DNA of 26,026 nucleotides from Bacillota bacterium (GTDB lineage Bacteria > Bacillota > Sulfobacillia > RBS10-35 > JAJYVN01). Both the position numbers and the translations under genes were made by a program. The DNA lies in NCBI GenBank assembly GCA_021791995.1, contig JAJYVN010000010.1, positions 1-26,026 on the forward strand. The letters are read 5' to 3'. Positions 14,542 through 22,338 of this stretch are shown in pieces; within the stretch, counting starts at the first letter, position 1; each line of letters starts with the position of its first letter. The notes under the pieces are model-generated. The model saw nothing but the letters and a program-made list of their open reading frames with translations. It was not told the origin of the DNA and ran no database searches.

Positions 14542-16431
14542 TTAGCCGATCGTGTCCAGATTCATCACCTGCGAGGCGTGCTCCTCGATGAAGGTCCTCC
14601 GGGGAGCGACTAACTCCCCCATCAGCGTGGTAAAGAGATCATTGGCGCGCACCGCGTCCTCAATGTTGACACGGAGCAGGGTCCTGCGGGCGGGGTCCAT
14701 CGTGGTCTCCCATAACTGTTCCGCATCCATCTCTCCAAGTCCCTTAAACCGTTGAATCTCATCCGTCTTTCCTCCGAGGGACTTCATCAGTTGGTCCCGT
14801 TCCTCATCGCTAAAGACCCAATACCTGTTCTTTCCTTTACGCACCATATACAGCGGAGGTTGTGCCACATAGATGGCACCGTGTTCCAAGAGGCCGCGCA
14901 AGTAACGAAACAGCACGGTTAACAGGAGTGTTCGGATGTGTGCGCCGTCCACGTCGGCGTCGGTCATGATCACAATCTTGCCGTACCTAAGCCGCGCCAA
15001 GTCGAAATCGTCGCCAAAACCGGTGCCGATGACCGTCAGCAGGGCTCGGATCTCTTCGTTCCCCAGGGCCTGGTCGATCCTTGCCCGCTCCACATTGAGG
15101 ATCTTGCCCCGCAGGGGAAGAACCGCCTGAATCCGCCGGTCCCGAGCTTGCTTGGCGCTGCCACCTGCTGAATTTCCCTCAACAACAAAGAGCTCCGTAT
15201 TCTCGGCATCCTTTTCGGTACAGTCGGTCAGCTTTCCCGGTAGCGTCGAAACCTCCAACGCGGTTTTGCGGCGAACCAGATCGCGGGCTCTTCGGGCTGC
15301 ATCGCGAGCGCGTGCCGCCTCCAGGGCCTTCTCAACGATCGCCTTACCTGCTGCCGGGTTCTCCTCGAGATAGGTGCGCAAGCGCTCGTTGACCAGGGAC
15401 TCGACGGCTCCACGAACGTCTTGGTTGCCCAGTGTTGTTTTGGTCTGCCCCTCGAAGAGCGGGTCGGGCAGCTTCACGCTCAGTACAGCAGTCATTCCCT
15501 CGCGAATGTCCTCTCCCGTGAGCGCCTCGGTATTCTTCAAGAGATTATTGCGGCGGGCGTAGTCGGAGATGGTCCGGGAAACGGCGGCACGAAAGCCGAT
15601 CTCGTGTGTTCCGCCCTCGATCGTATTAATGGTATTCGCGAAAGAACTGATATTCTCGTTATATGCTGTGGTGTACTGAAAAGCGACGTCGATCAGGGTT
15701 GTGCCCCTTGTACCGCTGAGAAGGACCGGGTCGTGTAAAGCCGTCTTTCCCCTGTTGAGATAGGAAACAAAAGACACCAGCCCCTCGGTGTAGCGAAGGA
15801 ACACGCGCCTCTGCGTTCGACGGTCATCAAGAGTGATCTCGAGTCCTGCATTCAGAAAAGCGAGTTCGCGCATGCGCTGCACGAGCGGCTCAAGACTGAA
15901 CGCGGTGATGGAAAAAATCTCATGATCGGGCAAGAACCGGACTAGCGTCCCGTGTTCCTGTGTTGGGCCTTCATCGCGCATTGGGCTTACGGGCAGACCC
16001 CGTTCAAATCGCTGGGAATGGATCCGGCCATCCCGTCGAACGGAGACCTCGAGCCACTCCGAAAGGGCGTTGACGACAGAGATACCGACACCATGCAGTC
16101 CACCCGAGACACGGTACCCACCACCGCCGAACTTTCCTCCGGCGTGCAGCTTAGTCATCACCAATTCAAGGGTCGGGATTCCGGCCTGTGGGTGGATGCC
16201 GACAGGGATCCCGGCACCGTTGTCCTGCACCGAGGCGCTTCCATCTTCATGGAGGACCAGATCGATGTGATCACAGCGATCGGCAAGTGCCTCATCGACG
16301 GAATTATCCACCACCTCGTAGACAAGGTGGTGCAATCCGCGGGCGCCCGTCTCTCCAATGTACATCCCAGGCCTCTTACGTACCGGATCAAGGCCCTCAA
16401 GCACCTGGATGTGCGATTCATCATATGCCAC
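14542..16431 (-). CDS. gyrB: DNA gyrase subunit B
   Basis: A 629-aa ATPase subunit of gyrase. The GHKL ATPase part shows EVVDNSVDEA (near 39-48), DNGAGIPVG (70-78) and GGLHGVGISVVNALS (110-124). The Toprim part shows the catalytic E419 in VEGNSAGGSAK, PLRGKILNVE, and the metal pair D491/D493 in DADVDGAH. The end has QRFKGLGEMDAEQLW. Length and domain order fit the short Gram-positive type without the proteobacterial insertion. N420 stands where most gyrases have Asp (E. coli D426), and R441 at the K447 position is common in Firmicutes. A GTG start (16431) follows AAGGGGAT at about 8 bases, 13 bases after remB. Confidence 0.98.
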   Translation of the reverse strand: MAYDESHIQVLEGLDPVRKRPGMYIGETGARGLHHLVYEVVDNSVDEALADRCDHIDLVLHEDGSASVQDNGAGIPVGIHPQAGIPTLELVMTKLHAGGKFGGGGYRVSGGLHGVGISVVNALSEWLEVSVRRDGRIHSQRFERGLPVSPMRDEGPTQEHGTLVRFLPDHEIFSITAFSLEPLVQRMRELAFLNAGLEITLDDRRTQRRVFLRYTEGLVSFVSYLNRGKTALHDPVLLSGTRGTTLIDVAFQYTTAYNENISSFANTINTIEGGTHEIGFRAAVSRTISDYARRNNLLKNTEALTGEDIREGMTAVLSVKLPDPLFEGQTKTTLGNQDVRGAVESLVNERLRTYLEENPAAGKAIVEKALEAARARDAARRARDLVRRKTALEVSTLPGKLTDCTEKDAENTELFVVEGNSAGGSAKQARDRRIQAVLPLRGKILNVERARIDQALGNEEIRALLTVIGTGFGDDFDLARLRYGKIVIMTDADVDGAHIRTLLLTVLFRYLRGLLEHGAIYVAQPPLYMVRKGKNRYWVFSDEERDQLMKSLGGKTDEIQRFKGLGEMDAEQLWETTMDPARRTLLRVNIEDAVRANDLFTTLMGELVAPRRTFIEEHASQVMNLDTIG

Positions 16432-16444
16432 AACGGATCCCCTT

Positions 16445-16699
16445 TCAGCGCAGCTTGCGCAGGAGTGTGGCGGTGGATTCTCGGCTCAGAATAACTTGCT
16501 TCACGCAGACGATACCGGATCTGCTGGAGGCAGGTGCCGCCAGCTCATCGACCAGACCCTTGGCCCGCCAAGAGCTAAGAAACTCGCGGGTTGCTGCGGC
16601 CGCGAGGGAAGAAGGACTAAGCATTGCCACCACATCGCGCATGTGGACGGCCTGTCCCGACTCCAGGATAAGCGCGGAGGGACGGAGACGAGAGCGCAT
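16445..16699 (-). CDS. remB: RemB-like protein (DUF370/YaaB family)
   Basis: An 84-aa protein in the position of B. subtilis yaaB (remB), between recF and gyrB. The family pattern is visible: LILESGQAVHMRDVVAML corresponds to the opening strand and VV-x-DIVAI part, then ATREFL, then VCVKQVILSRESTATLLRKL matching the closing VYLSPISSLTLKRR. RemA and RemB influence biofilm-matrix genes in B. subtilis, and RemA binds DNA; the role of RemB-like proteins elsewhere is not settled. The ATG lies 23 bases downstream of the DUF721 stop codon, with AGGGGG about 12 bases upstream, a long spacing. It is more divergent than its neighbours, so the family call rests on context as well as sequence. Confidence 0.72.
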   Translation of the reverse strand: MRSRLRPSALILESGQAVHMRDVVAMLSPSSLAAAATREFLSSWRAKGLVDELAAPASSRSGIVCVKQVILSRESTATLLRKLR

Positions 16700-16721
16700 A
16701 TCGCTGAAATGCCCCCTTCGG

Positions 16722-17126
16722 TCACACTTCGAGACGCTTCCGGCGCCGCTCAGCGGCACGAGCGACTCTGTGGAACGCCTCGAATACATCCTCTGTGTCC
16801 GGAGGCGCTTTGACGGTTTCCAAAGAAGCACTATCGGATCGTGGCTTTAGCGCCGCCGCGTCGCGGATCCCGACCTGAAAAAAGATGCGCCGTATGGCAC
16901 CGTTAGTCACATGAATAACCTTTCTTGTTATTTCCGTCCGGAAGTAAGCGAGTTGCTGCAACCATATATGGTCTCGAACCAAGACGGTTAAAACCCCGTT
17001 TTGCACAGCGTCCGGCATCGTGTGCGCCGCAAGCTCTGGTCCGACCAAGTGTGACCAACGGCGCGCGACAAGCGCGGCCGCGACACGTTCCCTGCCAGCA
17101 AGGCGCGTCAGCTCGGATTCAATCAC
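16722..17126 (-). CDS. DUF721 (DciA-like) protein
   Basis: A 134-aa protein with a DUF721 domain at about 15-95: WSHLVGPELAAHTMP, then GVLTVLVRDHIWLQQLAY, ending in IRRIFFQVG. The C-terminal third is charged and probably disordered. DciA, the studied member, helps load the replicative helicase DnaB in bacteria that lack DnaC/DnaI loaders, and the gene commonly sits between recF and gyrB. Whether this one loads helicase is inference. The GTG start overlaps the recF stop codon in the sequence ATGTGA, so translation is probably coupled. A longer start was not preferred because it would run into recF. Confidence 0.82.
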   Translation of the reverse strand: MIESELTRLAGRERVAAALVARRWSHLVGPELAAHTMPDAVQNGVLTVLVRDHIWLQQLAYFRTEITRKVIHVTNGAIRRIFFQVGIRDAAALKPRSDSASLETVKAPPDTEDVFEAFHRVARAAERRRKRLEV

Positions 17127-18322
17127 ATCGGAGAGGGAACGTAGGTCTGTCGGTCGATTCGATCGGCGGCGACTTCGAACTGGTGTATACTCGGATCTTC
17201 TGTCCGCGACATGGATGATTCGGTGGACGTCAGAAATACCTGTCCCTCCTCCGCGAGAATGGTCTCCAAACGGCGCCGGTGCATCAAGTCTAACTCAGAT
17301 AGCACATCATCCAGTAACAGTACCGGCAAATACCCTACCTCTTGGCGAAAGAGATCCCTCTCCGCCAACCGGATGGCTAAACAGGCAATCCTCTGCTGAC
17401 CCTGAGATGCATACGTTTTCGCCAACTGGTGGTTCATCCGGATCACTACGTCGTCTCTGTGGGGCCCCGCTCCTGTCGCCCCTTGCCGTACATCGGTAGT
17501 GATCCCCTCCGCCAGTGCGCGCTCCAAGCACGCGGACCAGTTACAATCCTCCGATGTGCTGGTGTTTTCGCGAAGGCCCGCCTGATACTGCAGGCCAAGC
17601 TGATTCTCACCAACACTGATGCGCGCAAACACCTCCTGCGCAGCCACCGTGAGTCGCCCCACCACCGCTTGGCGTCTCCGCATGATCTCTGCACCATAGT
17701 GTACCAGTTGCGCGTCCCAGATCGCCAATGCCGCGGGTTGTCGCGAACCGGAACGGATTCCGTGCAGTACAGCGTTGCGTTGGAGCAACGCCCTCCGGTA
17801 GCGTGCCAACGCGTCGGCATACAGTGGCTCTAATTGTGTAATCAGACGGTCCAGCAGGGCCCGCCGTGCCCCAGGGCCCGTCTTGATCAACCATAGATCG
17901 TCCGGGCAAAAATAGACAACGGGAAGCTGACCGACTAACGCGTGCAGTGCCACGCTCTTTCCATTGTACTGCGCTCGCCGGCCGACCTGCACCATGTACG
18001 ATACCGCTTGAGAACGTGCACTGCCACCTGGATCCGTTCGGTACCTCAACGTGACCTTAAAAAAATCCGTGCCCTTTCGGAGCATCGCGTCCTCGGACAC
18101 TCCACGGGGAGATCGTCCTGTTGTGCAGTAAACAATGGATTCGAGGAGATTCGTCTTGCCAGCGCCGTTGTGCCCGTACAACAGCGAAATCCGCGGCGAG
18201 GGGCTAAATATAAGTTGAGAGTAGTTGCGAAAGTTGACGAGACGGACCTCTTCGATCCACAACCAACTTCCGCTCCCCGATGCTACGCGATCCGTGGTTC
18301 CGGATGCTCCCGGATCATACAT
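17123..18322 (-). CDS. recF: DNA replication and repair protein RecF
   Basis: An SMC-like ATPase that helps load RecA at single-stranded gaps. Visible are Walker A GHNGAGKT (50-57 from this start), the ABC signature region ASQGQQR and Walker B PVLLLDDVLSELD. Two starts are possible. ATG 18322 gives 399 aa, with GGGAAG upstream. TTG 18262 gives 379 aa and begins exactly where the family does (WIEEVRLVNFRNY), with GGGGAG about 10 bases upstream. The extra 20 residues are Gly/Ser-rich and not conserved, so the TTG may well be the true start. It is separated from the S4 gene by an unusually long gap and overlaps the next gene by 4 bases. Confidence 0.95.
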   Translation of the reverse strand: MYDPGASGTTDRVASGSGSWLWIEEVRLVNFRNYSQLIFSPSPRISLLYGHNGAGKTNLLESIVYCTTGRSPRGVSEDAMLRKGTDFFKVTLRYRTDPGGSARSQAVSYMVQVGRRAQYNGKSVALHALVGQLPVVYFCPDDLWLIKTGPGARRALLDRLITQLEPLYADALARYRRALLQRNAVLHGIRSGSRQPAALAIWDAQLVHYGAEIMRRRQAVVGRLTVAAQEVFARISVGENQLGLQYQAGLRENTSTSEDCNWSACLERALAEGITTDVRQGATGAGPHRDDVVIRMNHQLAKTYASQGQQRIACLAIRLAERDLFRQEVGYLPVLLLDDVLSELDLMHRRRLETILAEEGQVFLTSTESSMSRTEDPSIHQFEVAADRIDRQTYVPSPM

Positions 18323-18489
18323 CGCCGCTTCCCACTTTGGCTCGATCCGTGGCCACGTTGCTACTTGGGTTGCGGTGCACCGTTTCGGTGGTGCCCGCAG
18401 AGAAATTGTCTCGGCCCTGCACACGAACCAAACACGGATATCTTCCACACTTACGAGCGAAGCAGTCCTCCGTGATCACTCGAATCACC
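18323..18489 (-). other. S4 gene-recF gap
   Basis: The 167 bases between the S4 gene and the recF ATG are longer than the usual short spacing. The recF frame stays open back to a GTG at 18448, but the extra residues have no RecF homology and no ribosome binding site. No promoter or terminator was recognised. Confidence 0.4.
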
Positions 18490-18720
18490 CTAACCCCCAC
18501 TGTTGCGAACGATAAAGGCTTTTTCCGCAAACACCACCGTGTCTCCGTCTGAAAGGGAGTGTCTTCGGTGTGTCTCAACGACGCCGTTCACGGCTACGCG
18601 GCCTTGCTGAATGAATATCTTGGCTGCGCCACCCGTCTCGAAGAGCCCAGTAAGTTTAAGGAACGCCCCCAAGGGAATCGGCAATGCAGGGACATCGATA
18701 AGGATACGTTCATCCGCCAT
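18490..18720 (-). CDS. yaaA: S4-domain RNA-binding protein (YaaA/RlbA family)
   Basis: A 76-aa protein with a single S4 RNA-binding domain: IPLGAFLKLTGLFETGGAAK, then IQQGRVAVNGVVETHRR and LSDGDTVVF, the pattern of B. subtilis YaaA (also called RlbA), linked to ribosome assembly. Its place between dnaN and recF is the conserved one. The ATG lies 5 bases after the dnaN stop codon, and GGAGTAAGG overlapping that stop serves as ribosome binding site, so it is co-translated with dnaN. Confidence 0.92.
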   Translation of the reverse strand: MADERILIDVPALPIPLGAFLKLTGLFETGGAAKIFIQQGRVAVNGVVETHRRHSLSDGDTVVFAEKAFIVRNSGG

Positions 18721-18725
18721 ATCCC

Positions 18726-19844
18726 TTACTCCTCCGCGGTCTGCAGTGGCATCTGCATGTAGATGAGTGGACCTCCGTCTGCGGCACGAAACCGCGTAAT
18801 CTCCTCAACACTGCTGAACTCGATGATCAGTTCGCTACAGGAGAACCGCCGGACGCCATCGAGCAACTGATGACTGTTGTACGAAAGGGTGATTTCGCCA
18901 CCACTTACGTGGGCAAACAGCGACTCGCGGGCTTGCCCGTGCAGCTGCCCCTCACTGGAGAGGATGAGCTCGTCGGATCGCAGGGAGATCGTTATCGCAT
19001 AGGAAGCGGTTGCGTCGCTCGCCAAAGAGACACGCTCCAAGGCTGCCGCGAACATGCTTCGCGGGAGTACGGCAGAGATGGGATACTCCTTGGGTATGAT
19101 GTCGAGAACCTTGGGAAAGCGTCCCTCAAGCGTACGGCTCGAGAGGTAACTGTTTCCGACGCGAAACATAATTTCGCTCCCTTTGGTCGCGATGTCGCAA
19201 GTCGCGCCGCCATTCTCCAACAAGTGTTGCAAGTGCGCGAGGCCGACCGCGGGAACGACGAACTCCACCTGATCTTGTGAGGTAGCCTCAACCGGTATAT
19301 TATACCACGCCACCTGAAACCCGTTGGTTGCTAGTGCTTGTACATTTAATGCGCTGAGTTGCAAATGAACACCGTTCAGTAGCGGGCGCACTGCGTCGCC
19401 GACTGCCGCAGCGTACATCGTCCCTGCAATTGCATCTTGGAGAATCGCTGTTGGTACACAGATATCACTGCGGTCTGGAAAGGCGCTGATGGCTGGGTAT
19501 TCCCCTGCGGCATACCCTGGAATGATAAATGTCGATTGCTTCCACTCTAGGTGTAACTCGTTTGTGGTGTCATTGCTCGTGCATCGAATCGTTCCCTCCG
19601 GAATTCTCCGGATGAGTTCATAGAGGTACCGCGCTGGCACAACGCACGCTCCATCCTGCGCGATCGCGGCCGCGACAGTTGTGACAAAGGTGTGTTGGGA
19701 ATCAGATGCGGTCAAGGTGAGCATCCCAGATGCGGTCGCGAAGCGAACACCTGTAAGTATAGCGCGAATGGCTTGGGCTGGAATAATGCGCACCGCGTGT
19801 GCAAGAGCGGTTATCGCGTCGGATCGGTCAATGCTGAACTGCAT
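18726..19844 (-). CDS. dnaN: DNA polymerase III beta subunit (sliding clamp)
   Basis: A 372-aa ring-forming clamp that tethers DNA polymerase III and other enzymes to DNA; three similar domains of about 120 residues make up the whole length. Family landmarks include GVRFATASGMLTLTASD in domain 1, GEYPAI near 120-125, VRPLLNGVHLQL in domain 2 and the C-terminal PLIYMQMPLQ. ATG 19844 was chosen over an in-frame ATG 7 codons upstream because GGGAGGT lies 9 bases before it and the product then starts MQFSI as usual. It is first of the dnaN-S4-recF-DUF721-remB-gyrB-gyrA series. Confidence 0.97.
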   Translation of the reverse strand: MQFSIDRSDAITALAHAVRIIPAQAIRAILTGVRFATASGMLTLTASDSQHTFVTTVAAAIAQDGACVVPARYLYELIRRIPEGTIRCTSNDTTNELHLEWKQSTFIIPGYAAGEYPAISAFPDRSDICVPTAILQDAIAGTMYAAAVGDAVRPLLNGVHLQLSALNVQALATNGFQVAWYNIPVEATSQDQVEFVVPAVGLAHLQHLLENGGATCDIATKGSEIMFRVGNSYLSSRTLEGRFPKVLDIIPKEYPISAVLPRSMFAAALERVSLASDATASYAITISLRSDELILSSEGQLHGQARESLFAHVSGGEITLSYNSHQLLDGVRRFSCSELIIEFSSVEEITRFRAADGGPLIYMQMPLQTAEE

Positions 19845-20081
19845 CGGGTAGGTACCTCCCGTCATACTCAGGTTAGAGATATATATTCAGTAGTCGCCGT
19901 AGGGGCTGTGGGTTCTGTGGATATCGCCGAAAGGACACCCCAGCAGCGGAAAACCGCTGTGGATAGGATGGTGGATAAAGGGGACAAGTTATCGACAATA
20001 TCAACCGTGAAGCGCCAAGCCAAAAGTCATCACCAACCTATCGACATGTTATCCCCGGGGTTGTCCATGCCTTATCCACAC
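19845..20081. other. oriC: Probable chromosomal origin oriC (dnaA-dnaN gap)
   Basis: This gap carries a cluster of DnaA boxes. Minus-strand orientation: TGTGGATAT (19916-19924), TGTGGATAG (19958-19966) and GGTGGATAA (19970-19978). Plus orientation: TTATCGACA (19989-19997), CTATCGACA (20038-20046), TTATCCCCG (20049-20057) and perfect TTATCCACA (20072-20080), which touches the dnaA stop codon. An AT-rich tract at 19873-19892, next to dnaN, is the likely unwinding site. A small hairpin, CAGCGG-AAAA-CCGCTG (19944-19959), sits beside the second box. Confidence 0.85.
20072..20080 (+). promoter_or_regulatory. Perfect DnaA box
   Basis: TTATCCACA matches the consensus exactly. It is the outermost box of the origin cluster, directly after the dnaA gene. 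Confidence 0.85.
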
Positions 20082-21449
20082 TTATGTGCGCCCACGAATG
20101 CGCTCCCGCAGGGTGTCAAGGATGGCGGTCATGCCAGGGGTTTGCTGTGCCTCGCGCGCGATCTTCTCGCAGGCGTGAATGACCGTCGTGTGATCTCTGC
20201 CGCCGAACTCTTCGCCAATGCGCGGGAGGGACGCGTCCGTGAGTTCTCGGCACAGATACATGGCAACCTGTCGAGGAAAGGCAATGTTGCGCGTTCGGCG
20301 GCGCATCTTGAAATCCTTGGTGTCAAGTGCATAATAGGAAGAAACAATTTCCTGTATGAGCCGTATCGTCACGAGCCGCGGTTGCTCATGTGGTAGAATC
20401 TCCCGTAAGGCTTCTTCGGTAAACTCGAGATCAATCTCGCGTTTGTGCATGGATGCGTATGCAACGACGCGGATCAGTGCGCCTTCCAGTTCGCGAATGT
20501 TGGTGCGAATGTGCTCTGCGATATACTCGATCGCTTCTGGGGGGACAGGCAAGCGGTCTTGCTCTGCCTTTTTCCGGAGAATGGCGATGCGTGTCTCCAG
20601 ATTCGGCGGTTGGATATCCGTGATCAGGCCCCACTCGAAGCGAGAGCGAAGACGCTCCTCTAAGGTTGCAATTTCCTTTGGAGGTTGATCGCAGGTAAGG
20701 ACAATCTGTTTGCCTGCTTCGTAGAGACGATTAAATGTATGAAAGAATTCCTCTTGTGTGCTTTCCTTCCCGGCGATGAACTGCACGTCGTCCACAAGCA
20801 GGACGTCAACGCTGCGGTAGCGAGAGCGAAATGACTCGGTGGTGCGGTCCTTGATCGCGTTCACCAATTCGTTCGTAAAGGTTTCCGAGGAAACATACGC
20901 AATGCGCATATGGGAGCTATGGGCTAGAATTCGATTCGCGACGGCCTGAAGCAGGTGGGTCTTGCCCAAACCCACGCCGCCGTAAATGAATAGCGGGTTA
21001 TACATGCGTGCCGGCGCATCGGCGACAGCGATGGAGGCGGAGTATGTGAGCGAACTATTCGGGGAGGCAACAAAGGTGTCGAAGGTGTACTTTGGATTGA
21101 TGGGTTGGTTGTTGCAGTCGGAGTGAGGCCCCTTCCCGTCGGCGTACGGGGTGGGGGGAGGGAGCGGCTCCTCGGCTGCGGAGGTCGGTTCGTGTATTTC
21201 CTCGGGAGGTATAACAAACGTCACCTCCCATGCGTCGCCGGCACACCGTGATAGGTGTTTGTTGATCAGGGATGTGTGTCTTTCGGCCATGCTGCGGGCG
21301 AATTCGTTCGGAACCCCCACAATGAGCAAGCGCTCGTACGATGCGAGGGGTAAGGTCTTGCGGAGCCAGGCCTCGAAGCTCGGTCTAGGGAGATCCGCCG
21401 CGAGCAGAGAAAGAGTGTCGTTCCACAAAGCGTCGAGGTTCTCTGGCAC
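20082..21449 (-). CDS. dnaA: Chromosomal replication initiator protein DnaA
   Basis: A 455-aa AAA+ protein that binds DnaA boxes and opens oriC. Domain I (about 1-80) includes PSFEAWLRK; a proline-rich linker spans about 85-120. Domain III has Walker A GGVGLGKT (157-164) and Walker B LLVDDVQF (217-224). Domain IV ends with the DnaA signature GGRDHTTVIHACEKI from 416. The GTG at 21449 was chosen because GGAGGAG lies 6 bases upstream and the product then starts MPENLDALWN, close to the family N-terminus; an in-frame ATG 5 codons earlier (21464) lies inside that ribosome binding site and has none of its own. The gene reads toward the origin from its own promoter. Confidence 0.98.
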   Translation of the reverse strand: MPENLDALWNDTLSLLAADLPRPSFEAWLRKTLPLASYERLLIVGVPNEFARSMAERHTSLINKHLSRCAGDAWEVTFVIPPEEIHEPTSAAEEPLPPPTPYADGKGPHSDCNNQPINPKYTFDTFVASPNSSLTYSASIAVADAPARMYNPLFIYGGVGLGKTHLLQAVANRILAHSSHMRIAYVSSETFTNELVNAIKDRTTESFRSRYRSVDVLLVDDVQFIAGKESTQEEFFHTFNRLYEAGKQIVLTCDQPPKEIATLEERLRSRFEWGLITDIQPPNLETRIAILRKKAEQDRLPVPPEAIEYIAEHIRTNIRELEGALIRVVAYASMHKREIDLEFTEEALREILPHEQPRLVTIRLIQEIVSSYYALDTKDFKMRRRTRNIAFPRQVAMYLCRELTDASLPRIGEEFGGRDHTTVIHACEKIAREAQQTPGMTAILDTLRERIRGRT

Positions 21450-21530
21450 GGTGATCTCCTCCATATTGGTCTCGGCAAACGAGGTTCCCCATGAGCTTCC
21501 GAGAGCGAAAGAAGCATCGAAGTGCTTTCA

Positions 21531-21559
21531 ATAAGACGATCGAGACCGCTTTGTGCCAA
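21531..21559 (-). promoter_or_regulatory. Candidate dnaA promoter
   Basis: On the minus strand, TTGGCA (21554-21559) and TCTTAT (21531-21536) lie 17 bases apart, about 80 bases before the dnaA start. A second, weaker pair, TTGTTC (21668-21673) and TATCAT (21645-21650), also with 17 bases between, lies further upstream. Confidence 0.5.
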
Positions 21560-21773
21560 CGGCCTGCGCTCCGTGCTACCGGCGCAGAGGAACTGAGCGA
21601 ACGGACGCTTGCCCCGGGTGCTCGCAGCCTCAACCGCGCGGTTCATGATACAGGCGCTGTCGAGTCGGAACAAGGACCCCCGGCGGCGGCAGCGGTGGAT
21701 TCTCCGGAACAGTCGGAAGGTCCTGCACACCACAATGCCAGATCGTCGGGGACGACCAGGGAACTGTGTTTCC

Positions 21774-21802
21774 TTGACAGTGTTCGGAGGCTCGGGGATA
21801 AT
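21774..21802 (+). promoter_or_regulatory. rpmH operon promoter
   Basis: TTGACA (21774-21779), a perfect -35 box, is followed after exactly 17 bases by GATAAT (21797-21802). Transcription would start near 21809, about 40 bases before rpmH. This is the best promoter in the window and probably drives rpmH-rnpA-yidD-yidC-jag. Confidence 0.85.
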
Positions 21803-21849
21803 GCTCTACGCTTTCAAGTCCAGTGATCGCCGTATGCGGGGGTGCTTTC

Positions 21850-21984
21850 GTGAAACAGACCTTTCAGCCGAAGCGGCGGAAGGCACAGCGGGTGCATGGG
21901 TTCCGTGCGCGGATGAGTTCGCGAAGCGGGCGTTTGGTTCTTAAGGCTAGGAGAGCAAAGGGGCGGCATCGGCTCTCATACTGA
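21850..21984 (+). CDS. rpmH: 50S ribosomal protein L34
   Basis: A 44-aa, very basic ribosomal protein. It starts MKQTFQPKRRKAQRVHGFRA, the hallmark of L34, continues MSSRSGRLVLKARRAKGRHR and ends LSY, the usual length. It starts with GTG, preceded by GGGGG 7 bases upstream. Its position beside rnpA and divergent from dnaA is nearly universal. It lies first behind the strong promoter at 21774. Confidence 0.97.
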   Translation: MKQTFQPKRRKAQRVHGFRARMSSRSGRLVLKARRAKGRHRLSY

Positions 21985-21990
21985 CGAGCC

Positions 21991-22338
21991 GTGCGGCGTT
22001 TGCCGTCGCTGGAGTGGATCGAATTGGGGCGCGCTTCCGAACTGGACCCAGTTTTTCAAACGGGAACGATTGTGACGGGGCGGTTCGGGGTGGTTCGCTA
22101 TGCAGAGACGGACGGCGCGGGGCGAGTTGCGGTCGTTGCTGGGAAGCGCCTTGGCAAGGCTGTTCTGCGAAACCGGCTGCGTCGACGTTGGCGCGAGGTT
22201 GTGCGCCTTGGCCCACGAATCCGTGCAGGATTAATCGTGGTGGTTGTGGTGCGTGGCAGGACCGAACGAGCAACGCATGCGCAACTGGTATCAGAATGGG
22301 CAAGAATCATGGGGGGAGCTGACCTTTTGGAGCGATGA
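21991..22338 (+). CDS. rnpA: Ribonuclease P protein component
   Basis: A 115-aa basic protein that binds RNase P RNA and helps cleave the 5' leader from precursor tRNAs. The RNR motif is clear: GKRLGKAVLRNRLRRRWREV (51-70). The preceding GRFGVVRYAE and following RAGLIVVVVVRG fit the family fold. The GTG start lies 6 bases after the rpmH stop codon. The first 15 residues resemble the family (RRLPSLEWIEL) only loosely. It overlaps yidD by 4 bases. Confidence 0.94.
   Translation: MRRLPSLEWIELGRASELDPVFQTGTIVTGRFGVVRYAETDGAGRVAVVAGKRLGKAVLRNRLRRRWREVVRLGPRIRAGLIVVVVVRGRTERATHAQLVSEWARIMGGADLLER

Larger units (their letters stand above)
21450..21849. other. dnaA-rpmH divergent intergenic region
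   Basis: These 400 bases hold the dnaA and rpmH promoters, pointing apart. In several Firmicutes a second cluster of DnaA boxes occupies this gap; here I found none with fewer than two mismatches. Open frames on both strands show no recognisable product. Confidence 0.6.

Noticed and set aside
21844..21859. Possible parS site around GTGAAACA at the rpmH start
   Set aside because: Only the right half matches the palindrome TGTTTCACGTGAAACA; the left half fails, and the bases are explained as the first codons of rpmH. I saw no full parS in the window.
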